Shown: positions 1 through 10,306 of the stretch, in pieces
How positions within the stretch are numbered: the stretch's first letter is position 1
How the letters are laid out: every line of letters begins with the position of its first letter
From: Agroathelia rolfsii
Lineage: Eukaryota; Basidiomycota; Agaricomycetes; Amylocorticiales; Amylocorticiaceae
NCBI GenBank assembly: GCA_018343915.1
Contig: JABRWF010000002.1
Location: 4,464,001-4,528,000, forward strand
Reading direction: 5' to 3'
Length of the DNA: 64,000 nucleotides
The notes under the pieces: model-generated
The model's input: the letters and a program-made list of their open reading frames with translations, nothing else
What the model was told of the DNA's origin: nothing
Database searches by the model: none
Position numbers and translations under genes: made by a program

Positions 1-250
1 GGCATAGTTGCACTGAATGAAGGCGTGGCAATGGTAAACAATGTCATATTGGTAGTGGACGGCGGTGTATCAGTGGCAGGGAAGGGCGCAGCAGTAACAG
101 GTGATGGCATAGTAGTGACAGGCGATGGCGCAGCAGGTAATGGTGCAGTGGTGACAGGCAATTGAGGAGTAGTAACGGGCGGTGGTGTAGCAATGATGTG
201 CAATGGCGCAGTGATGACAGACACAACAGTAGCTTCAGACAACGGCGCAA
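1..250. repeat. Degenerate short-period repeat coding the Thr/Pro tail
   Basis: The + strand shows repeated units of the type GGCGATGGCGCAGCAGG or GTGACAGGCGATGG. On the - strand these code the PVTT/APLP/PSPVTT tail of the partial membrane protein. The repeats are imperfect and keep the reading frame, as expected of a coding minisatellite. Confidence 0.55.
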
Positions 251-1106
251 CAGGAGCTAGAAATTCTGTAACCGCGACAGTAGATAGGCCAATGTCCCCG
301 GAAGATAAAGATGAAAGAGAGGAAGGCGTTCGAGAGATACGAGGTTTCATTTTGTCCTGGGACAAGACACGGAACTGCACGTCACAAGTTGAATCGTCCC
401 CATACAAAGTCTCTTTAGTGCAGACAATCATTCTAGCAATCATAGTGAATGTTACTGGCATCTCTATATAGCCAGTGACCGCAGAAGCCAGCACGTATAT
501 GACAGCTGCGTACTTGCTGTTGAACTTTACTTGAGATGTTTTGCCAGTGAAGTAGTGACATGCAAAAACAGTGAGGAAAACCAAGCAGAGAATAATCAGA
601 GTCACGAAGCAAGGGAACTTAAAGATCTGTTTGAGTTTGGGTTGTTCCAAGAGTTCATGAATGCTGCGGGTGCCGATGACTAAATCTGGTGAGAGTTAGG
701 GCATAAGTCAGAGTATCTAGCGTTGAAACCAGCGCAAAGTATCTGGGAATATTATTGCACAAAGTGTGTTACCGCTGAGGCAAATATATCCAACACGCCA
801 GTGCGAGAAATCTTTAATGCAAAAATAGATTGCAAACAACACGTTAGCACCCCCAAAAATATGGGCTGCAATCCAGACAGAGATATCAAGATCGTGTTCG
901 TTTAAAGATTCGAATGCGTTGCTTGGGACAGAGGTTCGAGAGTTTGCCTGAGAAAAAGCAACCAAGCAGTGTATGATGTATACTAGAAGACCAGTATTGA
1001 TACTAGTCAAGCCATAGATCTTCATGTATTTGAATGCGGCGTCTTTCCAGTTCGCATTTGCAATACCCTTTGGCTGGGTAGATGTTGTGGTGGGGGAACT
1101 GTTCAT
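1..1106 (-). CDS. Putative multi-TM protein with Thr/Pro-rich tail (3' end outside window)
   Basis: I do not recognise the family. The ATG at 1106 opens exon 1 (773-1106). A GT-AG intron (686-772, with a CTAAC branch point before CACCAG) joins it in phase to a frame that stays open to the window edge. The product has about four hydrophobic segments: YGLTSINTGLLVYIIHCLVA, a segment around ISVWIAAHIFGGANVLFAIY, one around FKFPCFVTLIILCLVFLTVF, and one around AAVIYVLASAVTGYIEMPV. The long C-terminal tail is rich in Thr, Pro, Ala and Val, with repeated PVTT and PSPVTT-like units, mucin-like in composition. The same layout (TM segments, then Ser/Thr tail) is seen in the broken frames at 2083-3150 and 4511-5390, so I treat the three as a local family. 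Function is unknown; the 3' end lies outside the window. Confidence 0.5.
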
Positions 1107-2082
1107 GAGTGCTAGGATAGCCTGTAGTTCTAAGGAGAGGGTTACACTAGGGCGAGTGTGATGAACAAGCGGTAGGGTAGAGATGCAAGGAGTGTGACAA
1201 AGTTGAACGTTTCTGCCCCCTAATGCTTTGAAGCTCACTACTCTTATGTTCTTCGGTTATAGTAATGGGAATGATCATAATGAAGAGCTCTCATATGACG
1301 ATATGGCTGCGCATTCTCTGTCTTTCAATCATCACATTCCACGGCAGAATCCCCGTCTGAATGGCGTTGTCTTTGTCTGACTTGCGTCTTCAGTACTTCA
1401 GCTCTGCTGAACGACCCCCACTCGCACTTATCTTTTTGCAGACAACTCTCACAAGTAATAGATCATCATGAATTTTCGGGCTTTATAAGTACGGGCTCTG
1501 GGCTCTGGGGTCTTCCATTTGAGTTTTCCCCTTCCCCCTTCCCCCTTCCCCCCCTTCTTTGATGTATCACTCTACTGGTACCTGTAATTCTTTCGATTTG
1601 TATAGCTCAAATAATTGAGCACAAGATTAATACTAGACGCATAAGAACAGTTCTATTGTAGTGGATTTGTAACATTATCCACTACAGAAACACTTTCTCA
1701 GATCATTTTATCCGAAGGCTGGCCTTTGATCTTTAATGAAGTATACAATTTAGAATGTGCATATATCAAGTCTTCAAGCTTGAAATTTAGGCAATTTGCC
1801 CCTTCATATTTATTAGGTACGTAAATGCCTGCTGGTTAGATAAAGGGGTTTCCTTAAAGTGGTAGTAGGGGCAGCTCCAGGTCGTATCGCTATTGTACCG
1901 CTACTCCTATTTGTCTCCTAACTCCTCCCTCCCTCCCCCTAATTAATTTCTATGCTTTAGGAGGCACAATCACTATTTAAAGCAAGGGTTTCCACTTGAA
2001 AAAACTACATCTCAAGCTCACAAGTCTTTTGCACAGCCCATCGCTAGCACTATAATTCTTATCTCAACCGCTCAGTATAACC
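1107..2082. other. Intergenic, upstream of two divergent membrane-protein genes
   Basis: I see no coding region. The stretch holds a C/T-rich run near 1530-1556 and presumably the divergent promoters of the flanking genes. Confidence 0.5.
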
Positions 2083-3150
2083 ATGTCGAGCTCTTCTGTT
2101 AGCGCTGGATCAAATAAGCCTAAAGCAGGTTATTTATATAAGGCGATCGACGTTTTCTCTTAGTTGTGGTACACAGTGAACGTTATATTGACATGCTACT
2201 TCACGGCTTCCTTGATGGTGTGCCAGGATAGCAAGGCATCATACAATGCGCTGACATTCGTCTCTCTATCATTCCTTGAAAACATGTACATCTCATGGGA
2301 GCTCGTGCGGACTTCGCTGATTAAAAAGTCTGCACGAAAAATACCGGTGATTTGCAATGAAGCTAATGAGTTTGTTGAAAAAAAATGGATTCCCGTGCTG
2401 GACTCGCATAGCCTTAAACATCCTTGCAATAATTGTTCTAAATCTTTTACAAAAGATTTACACGCCGAAGTTTCATATCAATAATGCAGTATTGTTAGCA
2501 TGGAGGAATAGTACGTTTTTCTCTATGTATTGAGTGCAAATATCGGAGCTCAAGTCTAACACCTCGGCACTTTTCCCTGCCTTCAAAATCTAGGTACAGA
2601 CCCGGATGCTACGAATGCAAAATTGGCAACCTATGCAGAAAATCTCACTGAAAATATCGCTAAAAGTTATAAAATTGGCAGCAATTATACAGTGATACCG
2701 GTTTCCATAGCCAAGGCTGGTATCCGAGTCACGATTCCTGACTTCCCTATTGCATCGAACATGCTTTACCTGATAGGCTCTGCTATGCTTTTTATTTCAA
2801 GGATAGCATACATCTGTAACATTATTTTCGACGCAAATAGGCAAGATGTGTCTGTACTCACTAGTGGTGATTAACATGCTATTGCTACCAGTGAAGAGTC
2901 TAACGACTTAGAGGCCAACATTACGTCTGCAACTAGCTCCATGAGTAATACACCCAGCTCTCATGAGTCTACTAGCTTTAATGAGCCCACTGATACCACA
3001 GCCTCTGATAACTCAAGTCAGCACGGATATCCTATCAAAGCCATTCAAGTATTTCATAAGAAGCATATAATCCTCTACCAGTTCATCGGATACAAACCTG
3101 CAGCTAGAGATGTCGAGAGTAGTATTGTAGCAGAAAGGCTTCCACTCTAA
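2083..3150 (+). pseudogene. Broken relative of the multi-TM/Ser-Thr-tail protein
   Basis: The ATG at 2083 begins a Ser-rich N-terminus. An in-frame TAG at 2161-2163 lies just before the first hydrophobic segment (LWYTVNVILTCYF). The frame continues through a second hydrophobic part to about 2484. A further segment (2623-2874) holds a TM stretch near ASNMLYLIGSAMLFI and ends at an in-frame TAA (2872-2874). The same frame then runs on as a Ser/Thr-rich tail to 3150. The layout matches the partial gene at 1-1106, so this looks like a decayed paralogue. An unrecognised intron could remove some of the breaks, but no intron of normal size removes the first TAG without losing coding sequence. Confidence 0.45.
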
Positions 3151-4510
3151 CATCTTCGAGATAATGCCAACGGGGTGTGGCAAAAGGCCATATATTTAAT
3201 TGTACACAGTAGACCTAGAATGCTTGTCTGATACATTTAGAAATAATGCAGTAAATAAATCAATAAATGGTATAAGCACAATTAAAATAAATAACATATA
3301 TCATATCTTATAAAATCAACAGGAAGGCCATTATTGTATGAAAACCAGCTGTTTGTTGTATAGGTATTTCATGGATATAGCCATTACCTGTGCCAATCTT
3401 GTAATACTAGTAATACCTGATAATTGTGTTGCAGCACCCTAATATTAATGTATGAGAATGAGTCATAATGAGACCCGGATAAGAAAAGTTAGAAGCACTT
3501 CCAAAAATAGCGTGCATTATGTTTATAATAAGCATGTAAGATGTTTTTGGCATTTATGAGGGACGCCGTGGTAAAGTTAAAGGCAAGATACAATTGTGCA
3601 AGATAGCCTCTCTTAAAGCATCCTGATTATTAAGCGCTTATGCATATATTGAGAAGCATAAGTTGGCTTGCAATGCTGACTCTTCAACATCAGCTTCAAA
3701 TGAAACCTCTTAAGGGAAGTGGGTATGGGCAGCGGGGACTTTCAAAGAGTGGACTCGAATGGTCATAAGACTCTTAGAGGCTTCTTCATGATCAAGTTCC
3801 AGTGTCCTGGGCCCACCTTCAAGCCGAAGGAAATAACAGGTATCACATAATCAAGTAAAGTGATCCTTGATACATTGGTGGGGCTTGATTTCCAACTTTA
3901 AGTTGTGGCAAATGGCAGAGAAAAAAAAACTAACTAGATACCAGTATTTTGGATTGGGCAACATTGTGCATCCATGATTTTATCATTTCCTTTTGTATTA
4001 CGCACCAAGACTCAAACTCACACTAAGAGCAAAATTGTGTTCGATGCACTGATACGCTAGGCCAAGTAAAGTTAAAGAGCAAAGCGACTCCTACCTATCT
4101 TCTAGGTCGACTGCAACAAAATCTTTCCCAATGCATTCACACCGACTATTGAAAACAAACATGGTATAAGGAGAATAGCACTAGCTAGCAACGAGCAAAG
4201 CCATAAGTAAAATTTTATCAGCAAAAGATTCATGTTGCATGTTGTGGAGAAAGGAACCGTAGGCTGTCCTGATCATGATCAATACTAAGTACTAATTACC
4301 TGGATTCCACGAATATACTAACTATATTACCATAGCTAAGGAAGCGTCAGTAAATGCAGGATTCTGCAAAGGGGATGACTGAATGTTAGTTCAAGTTTGG
4401 CTGCAGTTGGTTTCATTATTTGCTACATCTCCATCGGTGCTGTTTACTAGCACAAGTGTCTAGTCATTGTTGCAAACAAACTGGCACACTCCTCTTATGC
4501 GGAGCCGCAA
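3151..4510. other. Intergenic AT-rich stretch with a tRNA-like (SINE-like) segment
   Basis: I see no convincing coding region. On the - strand, 4005-4064 resembles RNA polymerase III A and B boxes (separate entry). The remainder is AT-rich with no clear structure. Confidence 0.45.
3930..4064 (-). repeat. Possible tRNA-derived SINE fragment
   Basis: Reading the - strand, 4064-4046 (TGGCCTAGCGTATCAGTGC) resembles a tRNA A box. About 27 nt further on, 4019-4005 (GAGTTTGAGTCTTGG) resembles a B box (consensus GGTTCGANTCC) with changes. Downstream there is an oligo-T run near 3930. It cannot fold as a proper tRNA by eye, which favours a decayed tRNA-derived SINE over a tRNA gene. Evidence is weak because no second copy was recognised in the window. 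Confidence 0.25.
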
Positions 4511-5390
4511 TCAAAGATGAGGTTGACAACAAACTCGCTGAGTCGGGACTATGGATGTCTCCTGAGATGTAATTCCGTGTCCAGCAGTAGGGTCTGGCTC
4601 AGCAATATTTGCTAGAGGCATAAACTTAGCTTGTGTACTATCCCAAAACCGATGTTTCTGATGGCCATTTTGGTCTGTAGAACACAAATTGACCTTAGTA
4701 ATCTTGAAAGTGATGCTAAGCACCTTCAGGCAAAGGATCATAAAAAAAAGATAATAAGACACTGCAACCATGCAACCATTCAGCTCCTTAAATCCTATGA
4801 GGTTACAATTTTCCTGGACAAGAGATACCGGCTCCCCGTCAACGTCTCTGTTTTTAAAAAATGAAAATGAAAGAATAAAAAAGAGCGACGCAAAAAAGCG
4901 CAACGAGATATGTTCGTAAATTGAACGTAAGAAGGGGGATAATAAATAACCTACTTTGCAACGCTAATATAATCATCCACTTGTTTGACGCACAAATAGC
5001 TTGCATTGAAGTCATCAAAATGGCAATAAGAGTGTCCAGGGCGATACAAGCCCACCCGATCGAAATGAATTCTATTTCATCGGCTCCATTATTACTATTA
5101 TGTGTTTTAGGCAGCGATGGCCAAATAAATTCACACGATGCATATGCATTGTATAAAACAGACAGAAATATTATAAGCGTCAGATGAGAGGACTTCTCAT
5201 AACCAAGTATGTCGGCAAGTAAGTTTAAGATGTGAAAGCTTAAGAGCAAGAAATTGATCACCAGCTAACAGCTAAGAAGGAAATTAACCGCTTGGCGAGG
5301 TACAATTTCTGATGACTCCAACCCGGAAGAGTTTTGCTTGCGATTGGAATTGATGGACTTGGTCATAGCGCAAACAATAACGAGGAACAT
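4511..5390 (-). pseudogene. Second broken relative of the multi-TM protein
   Basis: Starts at ATG 5390 or 5366 with a polar N-terminus, then an in-frame TAG at 5265-5267 immediately before the first hydrophobic segment (LVINFLLLSFHILNLLADI). The frame continues through two more hydrophobic stretches to a stop near 4854. Another frame (4903-4511) carries the last TM segment (near MVAVSYYLFFMILCLKVLSI) and a hydrophilic tail. The order of segments matches the genes at 1-1106 and 2083-3150. Either an intron lies between the two frames or the gene is frameshifted. The early stop makes a pseudogene the simpler reading. Confidence 0.4.
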
Positions 5391-6827
5391 TGTGCTGAAG
5401 TGGGATGTAGCGCTGATTTGAGTCTTGAATCGAGAGGATGAGGTCCAAGGAAGGATAGATTCCTCCCCTGAACAAATGAGCGGCTTAGGAGATGAAGGGT
5501 GATACCAATAGTAGTGTTTGGGGCTGAAACCCTTTTATGTACTTGAATGGGGGGTAGTATGCATAGCTATAATGGGCTTCTATAGGGAAAAAGGACTTAA
5601 GAGAACCCCAATCCTCCTATCTCGTTCTGTGTCCAACTTTCCGACTTTGACCAAGACGTAAAATCAGGTTATAATGCAGATGTCATACGTAAGGCCAACT
5701 GAAGTGAGTAAGAAAGAGCAGCCCTAGTCTGTTTCTTATGTATCGAATGTAATAGTAATAATGGCACCTTACCGGCCTAAGCAAAGGCTCAACAGAGTCG
5801 CCAGTACCAGTGGCAGTGAGGATACATGTAGTCTGATTCTGTCTGAAGCTGATTATTATATAACAGCAGTGAAGAGTCTCCTGACGCCCATGGATGAAAC
5901 AAGCATTGATAAGCAACCCCTTGCTTCCAAACGTTCCGTGCATGGCAATGTTAGCCTTTGAAATGAAGCCTGTTTCTCATTCTGCATCTTGAGCAAGTCG
6001 GAAACAAAATACGAAGAATGTCTAGCTCTATGAGTCGAAAGGCGGGACGAAAGCATCGATCAAAACAAAAATAGAAATAAAAACGTGTCATAAGTAGAGT
6101 GGTAGCTTCTACATGTGTAGCCATCCGTCACAGTTGGATGCGCAATAGCCAGAAACAAGTATCATGGATGCATCATAAGGGTGATACAGCAAACTTTGAC
6201 AAGGGACAGATGGGAATCTCAAAGGTAATGCTCATAGACAATCCCCCAGTAGCCAGCTTTCAAATCGGATAGCAACGTTCGACATTAGGTGACAAGAGAA
6301 TAAATAAGAAACGCGGTCTGGGCGAAACACTAAAACGGAAAAGTTTCAAGGCGGCAGTGGTACTGACTCACTCCGTGACATAAGCCAACTTATGTAACAG
6401 CTGTACTTCTGAAGGGACGCCAAATTACGAAGGAAGACAACAACGGCGGCAAACAGCTTGTCTTCGTCCGGCTCGTGTTGTTGGCGCTCGCATCTGCACT
6501 CTTTGCTCATTCACACACACCTGTACCCTGCACAGGCAGCTGATATACCCCCCAACTGCATACTACTGCTCGTCATTCTCTCTAACGCGCAGCTCATCTG
6601 TCGGTCGTCGCTCTTTCTTATTTTTTCTCTTACTAGTTACACTACCTTTCTTTCGAGAAGCACTTTGTACTGGCCGAAGCATCGACTTTGAACTCGGATT
6701 CCAGTACCTAATTCATCATCTTGACTAGCAATATCTCTATACTGCCTCAGATCGTGTTTGTCACGCCTAGAGACTTGAAGCACTTCATAGATACTGTGAC
6801 TCTTCATTCAGTTACACAGCCAACACC
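5391..6827. other. Intergenic, upstream region of the ERF4-like gene
   Basis: I see no supported gene. A 66-codon open frame from 5761 has no recognisable features. The last 400 bases (from about 6440) are C/T-rich, as often seen in basidiomycete promoters and 5' leaders. Confidence 0.45.
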
Positions 6828-9085
6828 ATGGCAGCCACACAGCAATCCCTTGCTCTCAAGGGCATCCACCACGCACTCGGTCTCGGAGACTTATCCCTGA
6901 GCAACAAGAACACTACCACATCTGATCCCTCTTCCTCCTCCCCCACCTTCAGCACCGAGCAACAACAGCATCCAATGCACCCATCGTCCCCATCCCGCCG
7001 TATATCTCTCTCCGCATCGAAACGGTTGAGCGTAAACACCGATCTAGCCAATGCCGCGGGCATCCCGGGTGAATCAAGTGATCTCCACAGTAACATCGCC
7101 GCCGCTGGTGTTGCCCCCGTGCCTATGGAGAAGAGGAAAAGTGGCGGCGGCAGCGGGAGCAGGAAGAACCGCGAGTCCGGATTACCCAGCCCGCCGCTGA
7201 CGGGTGAGAGCATGGAGCATTTGCCGACCAAGAACCAGGAGGAGGAGGAGGGCGGCGCTTATGTCTACGATAGCAATGATAGCCCTGCTGATGCTGATAA
7301 TGATGGTATTGGCACCGGTGTCGGTCTTGCGATCACGTCTGGGTATGGTGACAGCACGACGAGTCTGAAGCCCTCTGCGGCGGACCAGGCGTCGAGCACC
7401 GTGTTCGACCATCCGCTGGCAGACCTGGACGACGGGCGGGCTGGAACGATTGCGACCAGCGCTGGGGGTGACGACGACAGGACGCATGTGGGTGGTATTG
7501 ACGATGGTGGCCCTGGTATGGATGTCACGGACGTGGAGGCTCATAGACCGACGACGGCCGCCACTAGCACATCGGACGATGGGGAGATTTATCCATTGGG
7601 TCACCCGCGGTTCAGTATCATCAAGACGATGAAGCGACAGCAGCAGTCGTCATCAGCAGCCGCGGCGGGATCATCTGCGAATGCCTCACCATATCCGTGG
7701 GAGCGGTACGAGCATGATGATGACGTCATACCCCATGACCATGAAGCGGGCTATCACACGACAATTCGCACGCAGGAGAGTGAGCACGGGAAGCGTAAAT
7801 CGTACGTGGGCAAATCAAGTTATTATTGTTTATCTGCCATCCATATTCATAATCATTCTCGTTTTTTCGTGATCATGAACCACGGTTGTGTACCTTTTTC
7901 GTACCTTGCATGTGCTTTTCTTTGTCATGCTCTTCCCCTTACTGCCTGCTATTTTTCATGTATCGTGACCATGACTAATCATTTTTATCTGACTAAACTT
8001 TTTTTCTTTTGCCACATGTATATATACGCTCACAATGCGTGCTGTTTCTCATCGACGATGATAACGACCCAATATACATAGGCGCCCCGCGATCCCACAT
8101 TCGTCCTATTATTTCGGCCCACCACCTGCCAATAGCGCTTACGGCACCGCGCCACAGGGACGGCTAGGCGTTCACCATCCTCGTGAGATTATCCGTATCG
8201 AACGTGATTACACGGGTGGTGAGCTTCCACAGTTCTCACCCACGTATCTACTCGAGCTCGAAGGGCGGGTGAGTATTGTCTATAATATTGCTCTTATTAT
8301 ATAGTACTGATATCTTGGATTCGTTTTCTAATAGGTGACGCCGACCCAGTTCCTGGAGAGCGTAAACACAATCAATGAGATCCTCATCTCGGCATACAGC
8401 GTTAGATGGGCGATGGTAGATAATCTCGTGGCCGTCTTATCACTGCAACTCTCGAGGCTAGTTCTGGACACGCATTATGACAAGGTACGTGTTTGCATTC
8501 AATATCTCCGGTAAATCAAAAGAGATTTGTCATCTCTCGGACCCCTTCGCCTTCCTTCCCTTCCTCTCGCCCCTCGGGAATCGCCATTTCAATTTGAAAT
8601 GCTGGTTATAAGCTTCAGCACGGTAATCAAGAATGTATTGCTGCTGCCGTGATGTTTGCTTCATTCTTGTATTCATATATAGGGAGCGGAGGTGTTGCTA
8701 TTTATTATCATCCGCAACATGACTAATCATGCACTCTCTTTGACAATCAACACCCACACACCTTTTGCTTTTGGCTTTCTGCTCACATGATAATTTCTCT
8801 ATACTCAGGAAATGCAAAGACTCCGCAAGGCGTTTGATGAACTCAATAACCGGGTCTTTAATCCCGCTGGCGTGAACTTGCTCTGGCCACGCAACGTAGC
8901 ATTCTTATTCGTACGTGTTCATCCCCGCCTGCTGACACTTTTAGTGATTTAATTTTTCTCGTTATCTAATATAGCTCGAGGTAGAATATTATGTGGGTGT
9001 AACACGTCTTCTATATTATTACCCCCTCGGCCCCTTATTCCGTGCCATTGCCGGAGTATTCGGGCTACAGAGGGTGTCCTTCTGA
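6828..9085 (+). CDS. ERF4: Ras modification protein ERF4-like, subunit of palmitoyltransferase
   Basis: Partner of the DHHC enzyme Erf2, which palmitoylates Ras at the ER/Golgi. Five exons (6828-7801, 8082-8268, 8335-8484, 8809-8910, 8975-9085) join in phase to about 507 residues. The first 340 or so residues are low-complexity and probably disordered (Ser, Asp, Gly, His-rich). The conserved Erf4/Golgin-A7 domain fills the C-terminal part: HPREIIRIERDYTGGELPQF, then TYLLELEGR, TPTQFLESVNTINEILISAY, and a final LWPRNVAFLFLEVEYY. These are hallmark motifs of the family. The tail after EVEYY runs 32 residues further to TGA; the family commonly ends near EYY, so the exact 3' end is uncertain. Intron 1 is long (280 nt) for this locus. 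Confidence 0.82.
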
Positions 9086-10306
9086 CATTTGGACTCAATC
9101 AACTGATTATGATTCTTCTCTCTTCTTTCCTTTTTTGGTGGTGTGACAGTGATAGGGGCTCCTTTGTCCGCCGATGTGTTTCTCCGTATTGTCGTCGTTC
9201 TGTGCTGTTACTGCTTTGTTATGTTGCTGTGTTATCTAGGTAAGGAGGGTTATTGGCTCACTTGTCGGTGTCTTCTGCCGATCGGGCGGGGAGCGGAAGC
9301 GTGGCATTCTTCTCTCTGTGGGGGGCCAGGCTTGGGTATTTTGGAGCTGGCTCATCTACGTAGGCAGGCCTAGCCGTAGCTCCACGGTGCGTGCCGCGGT
9401 CTCGTTTTCTGTTATATATTTTTGCCGTTATTACATTCAGAAGGGAGGGAAGGGAGGCAGGAGGGGACGAGGGAACGTACTCGATTGAGTAATTCACCGG
9501 CGAACCCACCGTGGATGGGGTACAATCAGCCAAGCCCAGCCGGCTTATGGGCGCGAAGCGTCTAATTGTGCTGGAAGGGAAAGAGCTGAGAGGGGCCACG
9601 CATACCACGGCAAGCCAGCTCCGTCGTTTTCCCGCACAGCATCGGACCGCCATCGGCGCATGGGCGTTGATCGATTCGAGCGAATGCCCTTCTGTTGCTC
9701 CTTTCAGACTTGTTGTCCCCTGTCTCGGTGTTTTCCCCAATTATTCTGTGCAGTTCCTTATCCCTCCTTCCCCCTAGCTATTTTTCTCTTCTTTAGTTAT
9801 ATTTTCTTGTGGAATTTTTTCTCTTATCCTCTCTCTTTTTTTTTTTTCTTACACTTTCTTTTTGGGTGCAGACGAATATTTCTATTTCGAATTTCCAATT
9901 ACAGTCTCTTTTAGTTACTCTATGCGTGAGTGAGGATGCACGTGCAGCGGACCCGGGGCGCGAGTGACTTGGACTGGTGCTTACTCATTCACTTGCTGGG
10001 CGGCACAGCCACCTCGTCTCGCCTTGTTTCACTTCACTCTGCTTTCTCCTCTTCGCCCGCCCATCATCGTCTCTCTCTCTCCAACGCTCAGCAGCAGCGC
10101 CAAATCAAACATCCGTCGCTGGCCCTCTCCAGTTCGCTGCTCGTCCAGCTCCAGTCGCATATATCCTTGACCCGTCCCGATTGGTGACGCCATCATCCAG
10201 TCACCTGGGCCGATCTCAGGCTCCTCTGCATTTCCCTCTCCCTGTCGTTGTAACGACCTAAACCCCACTTTCCCCTGGCTATTCTCTTTCTTTTTCCTTC
10301 ACAATA
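9086..10306. other. Intergenic, 5' region of the YAP1-like gene
   Basis: No gene seen. It contains long T/C-rich tracts (about 9770-9915 and 10020-10300), typical of promoter/leader sequence in this genome. Confidence 0.5.

Noticed and set aside
3340..3445. Possible 34-residue peptide frame starting ATGAAAACC after a TATA-like box
   Set aside because: The N-terminus contains charged and polar residues in the would-be signal core, and there is no intron or paralogue; likely chance.
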